DNA of 64,000 nucleotides from Eustoma russellianum. Lineage: Eukaryota; Streptophyta; Magnoliopsida; Gentianales; Gentianaceae. Every line of letters begins with the position of its first letter. The stretch's first letter is position 1. The notes below the pieces were generated by a model. The model worked only from the letters and a program-made list of their open reading frames with translations, was not told the origin of the DNA and ran no database searches. Of the stretch, positions 11,890 through 21,834 are shown piece by piece. A program made the translations under genes and the position numbers. The DNA lies in contig AP025075.1 in NCBI GenBank assembly GCA_036186865.1, positions 16,662,744 to 16,726,743 of the forward strand. The letters are read 5' to 3'.

Positions 11890-13450
11890 CAAACTTACGC
11901 ACCTAGTAAAACAAGTGCAGGTACTTCTTTTGGATCTCTTCCTCGAGCTACCAAGTGGCTTCGTATTCGGTGTGATTCGACTATTGGACTTTGACGTACG
12001 GAATCAATCGCCTCCTCAACACTTTGATATTTATGAGCAATAATACAAACCGGCGTCTCTTTGTAAGTCGCATCGCTTCTTTCCTTCAACGGTCGATCCT
12101 CCAATATGTGACTTGGGTCGGGCACGTGACATTGTAGCAGTGAGACATGGAAAACAATGTGCACTTGCGATAACGCTGGAGGCAGCGCTAGTCGATAGGC
12201 CAATGTTCCAACTCTCTCGAGCACCTCATAAGGTCCATTCTGCCTCGGACTCAATTTGTCTTTCTCACCAAACCGCATCACACCTTTTGTTGGAGAAACT
12301 CTCAAATACACCTTTTCGCTCATAACAAACTCCAAAGGCCTCCTCTTTGAATCTGCCTAACTTTTGCTGCGATCTTGGGCTATCTTGAGTCTATCTCAAA
12401 TGATCTTGACCTTGTCAAGAGTTTGCACCACCAACTCGGGTCCAGTAATCGCCTTTCCCCGATTTCATCCCAGTATAATGGTGATTGACATTTTCTTCCA
12501 TACAAAGCTTCAAAGGGCTCCATTCTAATTGCAGTATGATGACTATTATTGTATGAGAACTCCATCAACTTCACCATACTGTCCCAACTTCCTTTGAAGT
12601 CTAACACACAAGCCCTTAGCATGTCCTCGAGAGTCTGAATAGTTCTTTTTGATTGGCCATCTGTTTGGGGATGAAATGATGTGCTCAATCTTAATTTGGT
12701 CCCCATGACTCTCTGATATGCTGTCCAAAATTGAGATGTAAATCTGGGATCTCTGTCCGACACAATACTTACAGGCACTCCATGTACATTGACGATGTTA
12801 TCAACATACAAATTCACCAACTTTTCCGTTGTCGCTTCGCTTGACATTGGTATGAAGTGTGCAGACTTCGTCAAACAATCTATGATCACCTTAATCACAC
12901 AATTGTTGTTTCTTGTTTTAGGGAGCCCTGCAACAAAGTCCATCATTATGTGCTCCCATATCCATTCCAGAATCTCTAACGGGTGTAAGTATCCTCCAGG
13001 GCGTTGATGTTTCGCTATAACTTGTTGTCAAACAAAACATCAGGTGACAAACTCAGCAATTTCATGCTTCATTCGGTACCACCAATAATTTTTCTTTAAC
13101 TCTTGGTACATCTTGGTAGTCCTTGGATGTATAGATAGGCGTGTGTTATGTGCCTCTTTCAGTAACTCTTTGTTTAATGTTTCATTATTCTGTACACATA
13201 ATTGCCCCTGAAACCATAAACTGCCATCATTGGATACTTGAAGCCTATCAACTTGCTCACTTTGAAGTCTATCTCGAATCTTGCGCAAATTCTCATTATA
13301 TTTCTGATCCTCCTTCAAAAGATCCATCAAAGTCATTATGATCATCAATGCTGCTAAAACATTCACCGTCGAGTCAACTATGTCAAGGTCGAACTCTGCT
13401 ATCTCTCTCTCCAGTGGAGTTTGTCTCGAGTGGCTTGACTTTCGGCTCAA
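11890..13450 (-). pseudogene. Element B integrase with chromodomain
   Basis: The N-terminal HHCC zinc region (IHPRTTKMYQELKKNYWWY) lies near 13050-13150. The core begins with MMDFVAGLPKT, ending at 12946, where the first catalytic Asp is present. SDRDPRF carries the second Asp near 12750. The third catalytic residue is changed: TDGQSK, where this family has Glu after Ser. The C-terminal part (11895-12335) holds PYEVLERVGTLAYRLALP and VFHVSLLQCHVPDP. After a frame change near 12010 the minus strand reads a chromodomain-like stretch (IPYVKVQ, then NHTEYEATW, LEEEIQKKY) with two in-frame stops. Such chromodomains are thought to guide integration to heterochromatin. It is non-functional here. Confidence 0.88.
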
Positions 13451-13746
13451 TGATCTGCCACTCTATTCGCTTTTCTGGGATGATAGCTAATAGTCAAATC
13501 GTAGTCTTTGATGAGCTCTAATCATCGTCTTAGCCTCACATTTAATTCCTTCTGCGTGAATAAGTACTTGAGGCTCTTATGGTCGGTGAAGACTTCACAT
13601 TTCTCTCCATAGAGGTAGTGTCTACAAATTTTCAGTGCGAATACCACTTCGGCAAGCTCCAAGTCGTGAATAGGATAATTTTGTTCGTAGGGCTTTAATT
13701 GCCTTGATGCATAGGCGATAACTCGTTCTCCTTGCATTAATACGCA

Positions 13747-13818
13747 TTATGCAATTAAAGGGTTAGACCACAGTTTATATGTATATAATCATAATTCATG
13801 AATTAACGATACATATAC
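13747..13818 (-). other. About 72-nt interruption before RNase H of B
   Basis: RNase H reads YSDASKNSLG, then AT-rich non-coding sequence beginning GTATATG, then resumes in coding near TGCGTATTAATG. The start looks like a splice donor, but no AG sits where the protein resumes. A downstream AG (GCAAG) would keep frame at the cost of about six residues. It may be a decayed intron or a small insertion. Confidence 0.4.
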
Positions 13819-14497
13819 CTAGGCTATTTTTTGAAGCATCGCTGTATATAACAAACCCTTCAGTACTGGAGGGTTGTGCTAATAGCAGTGCGCTGGTCAG
13901 TCTCCTTTTGAGCACGACAAAGCTTTTCTCACATTCAGTGGTCCACTCGAACTTAGTTTTCTTTTGCGTCAAACGGCTCAGTGGAACAACGATCCTCGAG
14001 AATCCTTCCACAAATTTCTGATAATTTCCCGCTAGGCCCAGAAAACTTTTTACCTCAGTGACGTTGGTCAGTCTTGGACATGCAATGATAGGTTCGATTT
14101 TCTTAGGATCTACTGCAATTCCATCCTCTGTTATCACACGACCCAAAAAGGTCACACTCTTCAAATAAAATTTGCACTTGCTGAACTTGGCGTATAGCTT
14201 TTTCTTTCTCAGAATCTTCAGTACTTCTTGTAGATGTTCAGCATGTGTCACTTTATCAGGCGAGTATACCTAGATATCATCGATGAACACCACTACAAAC
14301 CGGTCCAACTGATATCTAAACACGATGTTCATCAAATCTATGAATGCCGCAGGTGCATTCGTCAATCCAAAAGGCATCACGAGAAACTTGTAGTGCCCAT
14401 ATCTAGTGTGAAATGCTGTTTTTGCAATGTCGTCAGCCTTGATCCTAAATTGGTGGTACCCTGGCCGAAGATCACTCTTGGTAAACACTTTAGCACC

Positions 14498-14568
14498 CTG
14501 CACACAATCGCGTTACTCCAATGTCGATAGTTAAAATATGAACAACTTGTTGAACTGAACAGTGTTAC
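14498..14568 (-). other. Candidate 71-nt spliceosomal intron in RT of B
   Basis: On the minus strand the RT frame reads Asp-Gln-Leu-Lys up to AAAG. It is interrupted by a 71-nt segment that begins GTAACACTG and ends TTGTGTGCAG, and resumes GGTGCTAAAGTG (Gly-Ala-Lys-Val). Removing exactly this segment joins the expected DQLKGAKVF phrase in frame. Since 71 is not a multiple of three, leaving it in shifts the frame. A possible branch site, TTTTAAC, lies about 30 nt before the acceptor. The size is at the short end for plant introns. Confidence 0.55.
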
Positions 14569-14869
14569 CTTTAACTGGTCAAATAAGTCGTCGATTCTTG
14601 GTAACAGATACTTATTCTTTATTGTAATTTTGTTGAGCTCACGATAGTCTATGCATAGTCTCATGTAACAGTCTTTATTCTTGACAAATAAGACCAGTGC
14701 TCCCCAAGATGAAACACTGGTCTTATGAACTTTTTGTCCAGCAGCTCTTGCAGTTGCTCCTTGAGCTCCTTTAATTCGGCTGGTGCCATCCTGTCGGGCG
14801 CTTTCAAGACCGGCTCAGCTCCAGGTATCAAGTTTATCTCGAATTTTACTTCTCTGTTCGGTGGCAATC

Positions 14870-15448
14870 TAGGCGATTCATCATGGAAGACTTCTTGTAT
14901 TGCTTTACCATTAGAATATCATCGAGGGAGGGCATCTCTGATTTGGCATTTAAGGCATGCACCAAGAATCCTTCACTCCATTTTCTCAGTGCTTTGTGAG
15001 CTCGTGCTGCAGTCAGGTAGATATTTCGGGGCAACTTCTTTAATTTGGTGTTCCCCTGAAACGTGTATTCAGCTTGCGTAGGATTTTTGAATACAACCTG
15101 TCTCTTTTGGCAGTCGATACGAGCGTGAAAACGGGCTAACCAATCCATCTCCAAGATGACATCAAAATTGCTCAGCTGGATTGGTATTGGAGAAGCATTG
15201 GACACGCTGTCCTCAAACTCCAGCCTGCAGTGTTTGTATAGATAGTGAGGGACAATGACTTGGTCTCCAGCTGCTAGCACACGAGAAGGAGTGTATAGCC
15301 GCTTGGGGCAGCTCTCAAGGTTCTTAACAAACCGCTTTGCCACGAATGAGTGGCTCGGACCACTATCGAATAACACGTTCGCTGGAACCTTGTTGATCAG
15401 TATAACACCTAAGGTGTAGAGGTTCAAGTACATGTGATGCAAAAACAA
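14870..15448 (-). pseudogene. Element B aspartic protease and linker
   Basis: The open stretch contains VLFDSGPSHSFVAKRF, the retroviral-type protease active site with D-S-G intact. DVILEMDWLARFHARIDC follows, the conserved second half of gypsy proteases. A linker (about 14870-15100) leads into RT. It would cleave the Gag-Pol polyprotein. It lies in a different frame from the RT start. Confidence 0.85.
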
Positions 15449-15559
15449 ATATTATTCAATTCGAAAATGCGTGTAAATATTCCTATGGCCACTTCAGTTG
15501 AGCCTTGGACCACAATGTCTGTCATAGCATGCACTCAAGAATTGGGCCGGGGTAGTCCC

Positions 15560-16562
15560 CTTTGACGCTGCTACTGCTGTTGTGGTGCGGGTGCAGCTAT
15601 CAATCTCTTGGACTTCGGGTGATCCCGCTGCATATGCCCCGCTTTACCATAGTAGAAGCAGGCGCCCACCTTTCTCCAACACTCACCGGCATACGGTTAG
15701 CTGTAGATCCTACAGGGCGGAGTGATCGCCGGCTGTGCACCCTGTGGCTAGGACTACGACTGCTGTGGCGCTGGCGGATGCTGCTGTAGGGGCCTCGGCT
15801 GAGGTATCGCCCCTCTACATGCCATCTTGACTCAACAGCCAGGTCTACCTCCAAGCTCAGTGCGGGGCCGCTTGCCCCTAAACTCCTCGTCGCATCGCTC
15901 AATGTCACTCTCCACACGGTAGTATGCATTGAGCAACTTTGCAAAATCTTAGGCACTGGCGTTCACCACGCCCGAAGGGATGCGACTGTTTAGGCCCCTC
16001 TTGAACCTGACCATGCGGAGCTGCATATCTCCCATGATCGCTAGAAAGAATCTCCCCAGGGCATTAAACTGGTTAACATACTCAGCAACAAACATCCTTG
16101 GACCTTGACATAGAGACCGAACGCGACAATCTTCTAGAAAGTGACTAATGGTGGAATGTAGGACATACGGAACTCTTCACAGAACCGCATCCACGTAATA
16201 GGAGGTGGAAGATCCATCGATAAGGTGGTCCACCACTTATATGTCTCTTCGATCAGAAAGGGGCAGATCACCTGAGTCTGCATCCCCTCAGGTACCTGCA
16301 ATAGTGCGAAGTTGTTCTCATCCTCGCTTAGCCATTTCTCTGCACCACTCGGACCAACTTCTCTGTCGAACGTGGGGACATGGACCCACTTCATCTCACC
16401 GTAATAGTAACGGGTCCCTTGCTGTTGCGGCAGAGGAATCGCCCTACTCACTACATCACCGATGCAAACAAAGGCATCCACAAACACATGTGGTATGGCG
16501 CCCTGGTTGTTGCTCTCGCCATTCTTGTTATTGTTACTGTTGTCTCTACAGGACGACATCAT
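15560..16562 (-). pseudogene. Element B gag
   Basis: It starts MMSSCRDNSNNNKNGESNNQ at 16562. It continues with YYYGEMKWVHVPTFDREVGPSGAEKW, the start of the Retrotrans_gag core. The frame stops at 16134 and the rest is recoverable only in pieces. Near 15610-15680 one frame reads CWRKVGACFYYGKAGHMQRDHP, a CCHC knuckle in which two cysteines are replaced (Tyr and His). Gag would form the virus-like particle. The gag start at 43776 (element G) shares the GEM(R/K)K phrase and an Asn/Gly/Gln-rich N-terminus, so G is a relative. Confidence 0.82.
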
Positions 16563-16808
16563 GCTGTAATGTTAAAATTTTCATAATTATAATTTACAGG
16601 GCAAGATTAATGAACATGTGTTGGGTGTGAGGAAGTAGGCAAAAGCAGGAGTAAGTATAACAGTAGAAAAGACTACTTAGTGTATCCTAATAACCAAGTT
16701 CCCTCACCCGACCATCACTTAAGTCTAAGATCATAGCCTAAGGGTAAAATAGTAATTTAGTTTAAAATCATGCCCTAAATCTACGTTTCTGCCATGGATC
16801 TTGAGCCA
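16563..16808 (-). other. 5' leader of element B
   Basis: This is untranslated sequence between the primer-binding site and the gag start. It has no ORF or repeat. Confidence 0.6.
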
Positions 16809-16821
16809 TGCTCTGATACCA
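16809..16821 (-). other. Primer-binding site of B (tRNA-iMet)
   Basis: On the minus strand TGGTATCAGAGCA follows the LTR end (CTACA) after two bases. It is complementary to the 3' end of plant initiator Met tRNA, the usual primer for these elements. It fixes 16824 as the inner LTR boundary. Confidence 0.9.
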
Positions 16822-17454
16822 CCTGTAGCGACCCGTCCCGAGCCCTAACACTCGAAACGACTCATCCGCTGTATTTCGATAAGGAAAATACAAGGCATCG
16901 ATGCGATTTATTACACATCAGCATAATAGCGCAAATCGATATCAACGGAAGCAATACAACTTAAAATCTCGAAATAAATAATCATTTATAAAAATCAATG
17001 TCTCAAAAATCAAGGTGTCACAATATCAAAATAAAAACGAAATACTAAATCTAAATAGAGTCCACTAAAATCCTCGAAACAATCCTCAAGCCCAAATGCG
17101 TCAATATCCCCACTCTTGGTCGTCCTCTACTTACACTAGCTAAAAGTCCTGGGGATCTGCAAAAATTTTTTAAAACGTAGCATGAGCGACATACAATGCT
17201 CAGCAATTAACCTGACTATATTTACTATGTGATCATACACGGAGAAGCAAGTGTAAATAAAATATAACAAACGAAACATAAGCTATCATGCTTTTGCAAA
17301 TAAAATTTACCTCTTTGCCCTTCTGACCAATCAAGCAAGTAAAGCACACACAATTTAGTCATCGCACACAAGTGTTAGTATAATAAAAATCTGTGATGCA
17401 ACTTTTAAAACAATGAATACAACGATACGATAACAATTTCTGTTTCATTTTCCA

Positions 17455-17790
17455 CTTTCATTTCCAATTTCCAATTTCAATATCCATCTCCGATATCCAA
17501 TTTCGATATCCATGTTCGATATCCATTTCTGATATCCATATCCGATATCCCTTCTGATATCTATATGCAATATCCATTTCTCACCGATGCAACATAATGG
17601 TCGTGGCTCTTACCTTACAAGTGACTTATATTGCAAGATTTACAGACTTGGTTCCCCAATGGTCGTATGTGTCCAGGCGGCCTATCTCCTCATAGTCAAA
17701 TGTGCATGGATGGCCTAATTGGCGGTCATATGTGTCCGACCGACCTATCGCACTCATAGTCATATGTGCTCGGACAACACGTTTGTTTGG
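17455..17790. repeat. Short tandem repeats in the 5' LTR of B
   Basis: This is the counterpart of 10195-10535: GATATCCAT-type units of about 16 bp, then CATATGTG/GCGGCC-type units of about 40 bp. Confidence 0.7.
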
Positions 17791-17964
17791 AACCAATCCA
17801 ACTCTGCAATATATTTTCTTCGTAAGGGTGACTTTCACAATATGTAATTTCAAAAACAATTTCAATTATCGATATGATTTTCCGATTATCACTTTCTTTT
17901 CCGTTTTGATTGCGATTTACTTTTTCGTTACTTTATCCACCTATCTCCTACGTATAAGTATACC

Positions 17965-18205
17965 CATGTATATGTCCGCACCCATACACGTGCATATACG
18001 CGCATAAACTTGCGTGTATCATCCTCGACCCATTTTGCCTCTGCCCCCTACCCAACTCACCTCACCCTAGCCCCTAACCTCATTGCCCACCCACACTGTC
18101 CTCAGCCCAGTACCCCAGCACCTCAGCTCCCTCAGGCCCCAGCCCCTTTTTCCCCCAAAAACCCTAATTTTCACTTCCCCGCACACTATCCCTCGGCCTA
18201 AACCG
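17965..18205. other. C-rich segment present in only one LTR of B
   Basis: Sequence such as CCCTACCCAACTCACCTCAC and CCCAGTACCCCAGCACC has no counterpart at the matching point of the other LTR (about 10700). It is either a deletion from the left LTR or an insertion into the right. The proline-rich frame across it is a composition artefact. Confidence 0.6.
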
Positions 18206-19321
18206 TAAATTTTGCACCATTCACTTTTCTCGCATCTAACCCCATAGACACCTAGTATGGTTCACGCTTAACACACTGCCGCAAAAATCACGACGATTTG
18301 GCACCCCACGCGCCCTCATGCGCAGCTGCAAGGTCAGCCACGTGCTGACTTTTGCCAGCGCGTGTGGCTACCTTCTCCTGAAACTCCAACCATCAGAATT
18401 CTCCTCTCTTTATTTTCAACCACATTCTGCCCTCAAATAACAAAAATTCCGTTTTTCAAAAATGATTTTCCCTTCTTTCGGTGACAAAAACCCTAATTTT
18501 GATTGAATCGATATTCTTATGTTTCATTTCATGATTCTCCATCATCAATAGGCTCAAATAATATCCCCTAATTAGGCATGCATAATTTGGCCAACACAGA
18601 TATATTTTGCACAAAACGATTTCAAATTAACACGCACATCATAACATAATTCAACATGCATAAACATATCCAAATCCTGCAATATAATCATATATATACA
18701 TATGTACCATGGCCGCTGCCCTAGGAAGCAGCCCTACCCTCAACCCGCGGCTAGCATGGCCCCAAATACACCAACATTATGCAATCTTTATACATATACC
18801 GACATCCGATACATAATTACAACAAATACGTATATAAAATCAACAATCTATGCAAAGCACAATTACATCATGCATGATCCGGTTTTACTACAAAAATAAC
18901 ATCATAACTTTACAAAAACATAGCAAGTATGACAAGTGTACTTGCCTTTAGTCTCGGTTATACTACACCTACAAAGAATCGGGATGAAAAAGGAGCAAAA
19001 ATTGCTCCTTCCTGGGGCTAGCGGCCGACTTGGGTATTTGGGAGGGTGGAGCTGCCGATTTTTGTTTGTGTATAAGGTAGGGTTTAATTTTTTGTGTATT
19101 ATGTGATGTATCAATGGATGTATGTTGATAATGCTTAAGGTAGTATATTCCTAGTGTAGTCATGTTACTTCCTTTTGGTTATAACTCTATCCTTTTCTAT
19201 TTATTTTTAACTAAGATACTAGTTGTAGGCTTTATTTATTTATTTTATCTTTTCTCAGGCGTGCGCGTATATTGCATGTGTATCTATTTAATAATAATAA
19301 AAAATGGGGTATAACATTCGT

Positions 19322-19495
19322 GATGGCAAGTAGTTAAACACAAAATTTACCATTTCTTGTCCATATTCATAAGGGTAAGTCATCGTCCACAACATGGTTA
19401 GTTTTGTGTAGACAAGCCATCACATGGCTTGACCTATTTTGTGAGAACAAACAACTAAACATGATTGGCTAGTTTTTTTCCATATTCGTAAAGAC
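19322..19495. repeat. Diverged tandem repeat, second segment
   Basis: It continues the array of 9436-9564 directly after the TSD of element B, with units such as GTAGACAAGCCATCACATGG. It ends with AAGAC (19491-19495), the target-site duplication of element C. Confidence 0.6.
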
Positions 19496-20785
19496 TATTG
19501 GAGAAAATTAAAAGAAATGGACCAAGATGCAAACCATGGTTAACAACACACTTTGAGCTTAATTATCTAAGTTACGAGTAGATAATTTTAGGCTTTTGAA
19601 TCACTCATTTACGATACCAGGTGAATGAGAAATTAATGCTCAAAGTAAGGGTAAAATGTGGAAATGAGCTCAGCTTGGCAAATCTGCTTAGGCTCAGTCT
19701 GCGTTGCGTGCATAATGGGCTCGTGCCCTACAAGCACCATCTGGGATCGTATCGGCTGGGAAGAAGGTTGTTTAAATTTAAATTTCTCTAACGTTGTTAT
19801 GATCAACTAATATTGAAATTTAAAATTCGGTTAAGGCTAACCGTGCTGAGCTCACTTGAAGTTGTTATGATTCGAAGGCTCAGATCGAATAGTTATTTGA
19901 TCCAATGGTTATGGGTAGACCTGATGCGGTTATCTGATCCAAAGGTTCAGACCGAGCAGGTATCTGATCCTACGGCTCTGGTTGGACTGACTGTAAAAAA
20001 CTGACCTCAGTTTTCCCTATAAGTATGAGGCCAAGCCGACCTCTGTGGTCATTCAAAAATCGATCAGAAAGCAGTCAGACTTCTCCTCTTCTCAGCGTAC
20101 ACTCCTCTTCTTTCTGCATAAATCTCCCTCAGCAAATCACTTCTCTCTGCATACATTTGCATTTCCAAGTCATCCGAGAAGCCAGAGACACTTTATAGGT
20201 TTGTTGAGTTCATACGATGTATTACCGCTTGTCTGAATTGATTCTGTTATATCCTGAGAGACGATTGCTTCATCTGGTTAGACATAGTATACCAGAGCAA
20301 TACGTCTTAAGGACAGAATCCTGGACTCACCTCGGATTGTTTGCTTGGCTGAACTGCTGAGTCGCTATTAGCCCAGCACTATCGTGCTGAGCTGCTGCCG
20401 AGCTCTGCTGTGTGCTGAGCTTGGTTGATCGGCTGATAACGCAGCACAGTTATTCTGTAATGTTGCCGAGCCAAGCTCTACTATGTGCTGAGCTCGGCTT
20501 TTTGGCTGAGAGCATCTGTTGTTCTTCAGAGCTGTCGTGCTGAGCTTTGCTGCTTTGCTAAGCTCGGGTGGACAGCTGATACCATATCACTGTTGTTCTA
20601 CAGTGTTGATGTACTGAGGTCAGCAGATCGGCCATGTGTTTAGGACGCAAACTCAATTGCGCTGCTTGGACTGATTTGACTGATCAACCCGTCCTGCCTT
20701 GAGTTTGGCAGATCTGCCATTACTTTATTTCACAAGCACACACTTTCTAGAATTTTATTTTGCCTAACTTGATTTATTTTTAACA
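19496..20785 (+). repeat. 5' LTR of copia element C (uninterrupted)
   Basis: It begins TATTGGAGAAAATT, with TA rather than TG, and ends TTTTTAACA. From about 20360 to 20600 it carries imperfect repeats of GCTGAGCTCGGCTG. Its sequence GATCCTACGGCTCTGG (19967-19982) preserves the empty site into which element D later inserted in the other LTR. Confidence 0.9.
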
Positions 20786-20907
20786 AGCTTAAGACGTATT
20801 GTGCATATTAATTCTATACTGTTTATTGAAACTTACGGTTTCTTTGCTTGTTTCTGCACTTTACAGAAACTAAACTTACGTTTTCTTTGTTTGTAGCTGC
20901 CCTACAG
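20786..20907 (+). other. 5' leader of element C
   Basis: This is a short non-coding stretch with two related phrases, AACTTACGGTTTCTTTG and AACTTACGTTTTCTTTG, about 50 bp apart. No recognisable primer-binding site is present. Confidence 0.45.
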
Positions 20908-21780
20908 AGTGTTGTTCATGTGGCATCAAACACTGGGGTGCCTGTGACTGCTCCTGCACCGGGTCCTGCCATGACCTAAGTGGAGAAAACAAAGAAGTTC
21001 AATGGCAGCTTCTTCAAAAGGTTGCAGCAGAAGATGTTGTTCTTCCTGACTGCCCTGGGGCTGGCCAAGTTATTGAATGAGGATCCGCCTATGGTGGATC
21101 CAGTGGATGACCAATCCTAGAATATGCAAAATACTCTTTTTGTTGAAGCGTGGAACTTCAACAATTATGTTTCTTTGAGTCATATTCTGAGTTATTTGGA
21201 CAAGTCATTATATAGGTTGTATTGCACGCACAAAACTGCAAAGTCTTTGTGGCAGGCTTTGGAGAAGAAATATCGCACGGAAGATGCCGGAACTAAGAAA
21301 CTTATTGTCAGCGAATTCTTGGATTTTAAAATGTCAGATTCTCGAACTGTTGTTTCTCAAGTTGAGGAACTACAGACGTTGGTAGCCGAAATGGAAGAGG
21401 AGAGCATGCTGCTCAATGAATCTTTCATTGTGGCTGTGGTGATTGAGAAGCTACTTCTTTCGTGGAGGGAATTCAGAGTCTATCTGAAACATAAGAGAAA
21501 GGAGATGACATTGGAAGATCTGATTGTCTAACTTCGCTTACAAGAGGATAATCGAAGATCTGAGAGAAAGCCAGATGCATGTTTTGGTCAGGCCAAGGCC
21601 CATGCTACACAGGCCAAGAAAAAGAAAGGCCCTCGGAGTGAACAACAAAGGCAAACAGATAGACAAGAAGTTCATGGGAAAATGTTACAACTGTGGCATT
21701 CAGGGGCATGTCAGCAGTGATTGCCGCAAGCACATAAGAAGTAGCCCAAGGCCAAGGCCAATCTCGTTGATGCCATAGAC
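20908..21780 (+). pseudogene. Element C gag with CCHC knuckle
   Basis: The frame reads VEKTKKFNGSFFKRLQQKM, the start of a copia gag. After a stop it continues at 21124 with HKTAKSLWQALEKKYRTEDA and VEELQTLVAEMEEE, typical of the UBN2-type gag core. A frame change at about 21525 leads to CYNCGIQGHVSSDC (about 21684-21725), a complete CCHC zinc knuckle. Stops at about 20978 and 21118 and the frameshift make it a pseudogene. Confidence 0.85.
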
Positions 21781-21834
21781 AATCTGTACCTCTGTTCCGT
21801 GGTCTCAGAGTGCAATGCTGTGGGGAATATGCGA

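Larger units (their letters stand above)
13500..14867 (-). pseudogene. Element B reverse transcriptase and RNase H
   Basis: RT starts near 14867 with REVKFEINLIPGAEP. A frame change follows. Then come MRLCIDYRELNKITIKN (ending 14664), KSDLRPGYHQFRIKADDIAKT, and the catalytic FIDDI near 14275, followed at once by a stop. From 14251 the thumb and RNase H read FSKCKFYLKSVTFLGRVIT, KSFLGLAGNYQKFVEGFSRI and YSDASK. RNase H resumes at 13737 with VIAYASRQLKPYEQNYP and EVFTDHKSLKYLF. Two non-coding insertions of about 71 nt interrupt it: 14498-14568, which looks like a GT-AG intron, and 13747-13818. Without the FIDDI stop and an early frameshift the domain would be close to complete. Confidence 0.9.
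9570..19316 (-). mobile_element. Ty3/gypsy Tekay-type chromovirus B
   Basis: Two long LTRs (2289 and 2493 bp) with TGTAGC...TAACA ends on the plus strand flank minus-strand gag, protease, RT, RNase H, integrase and a chromodomain. The target-site duplication TTCGT is exact (9565-9569 and 19317-19321). The primer-binding site is complementary to tRNA-iMet, and a polypurine tract sits at the other inner end. Long LTRs, gypsy domain order and a C-terminal chromodomain point to the Tekay/Del lineage. Coding regions carry several stops and frameshifts and a changed integrase catalytic residue, so the copy is dead. It inserted into the tandem repeat seen at 9436 and 19322. Confidence 0.92.
16824..19316 (-). 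repeat. 5' LTR of Tekay element B
   Basis: It is the direct-repeat partner of 9570-11858, with the same TGTAGC...ATAACA ends. It is longer by about 200 bp, mostly because of a C-rich segment at 17965-18205. On the minus strand this LTR would hold the element's promoter; no TATA box stands out clearly enough to call. Confidence 0.92.

Noticed and set aside
16205..16630. 141-residue plus-strand frame
   Set aside because: It is the antisense shadow of the gag of element B, which has recognisable motifs on the minus strand.
16809..16821. Sequence resembling the 3' end of a tRNA-Met gene
   Set aside because: It is the primer-binding site of element B; no cloverleaf surrounds it. The same holds for 28887-28898.
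18010..18201. Proline-rich ORF
   Set aside because: It arises from a C-rich LTR segment and has no start context or partner.
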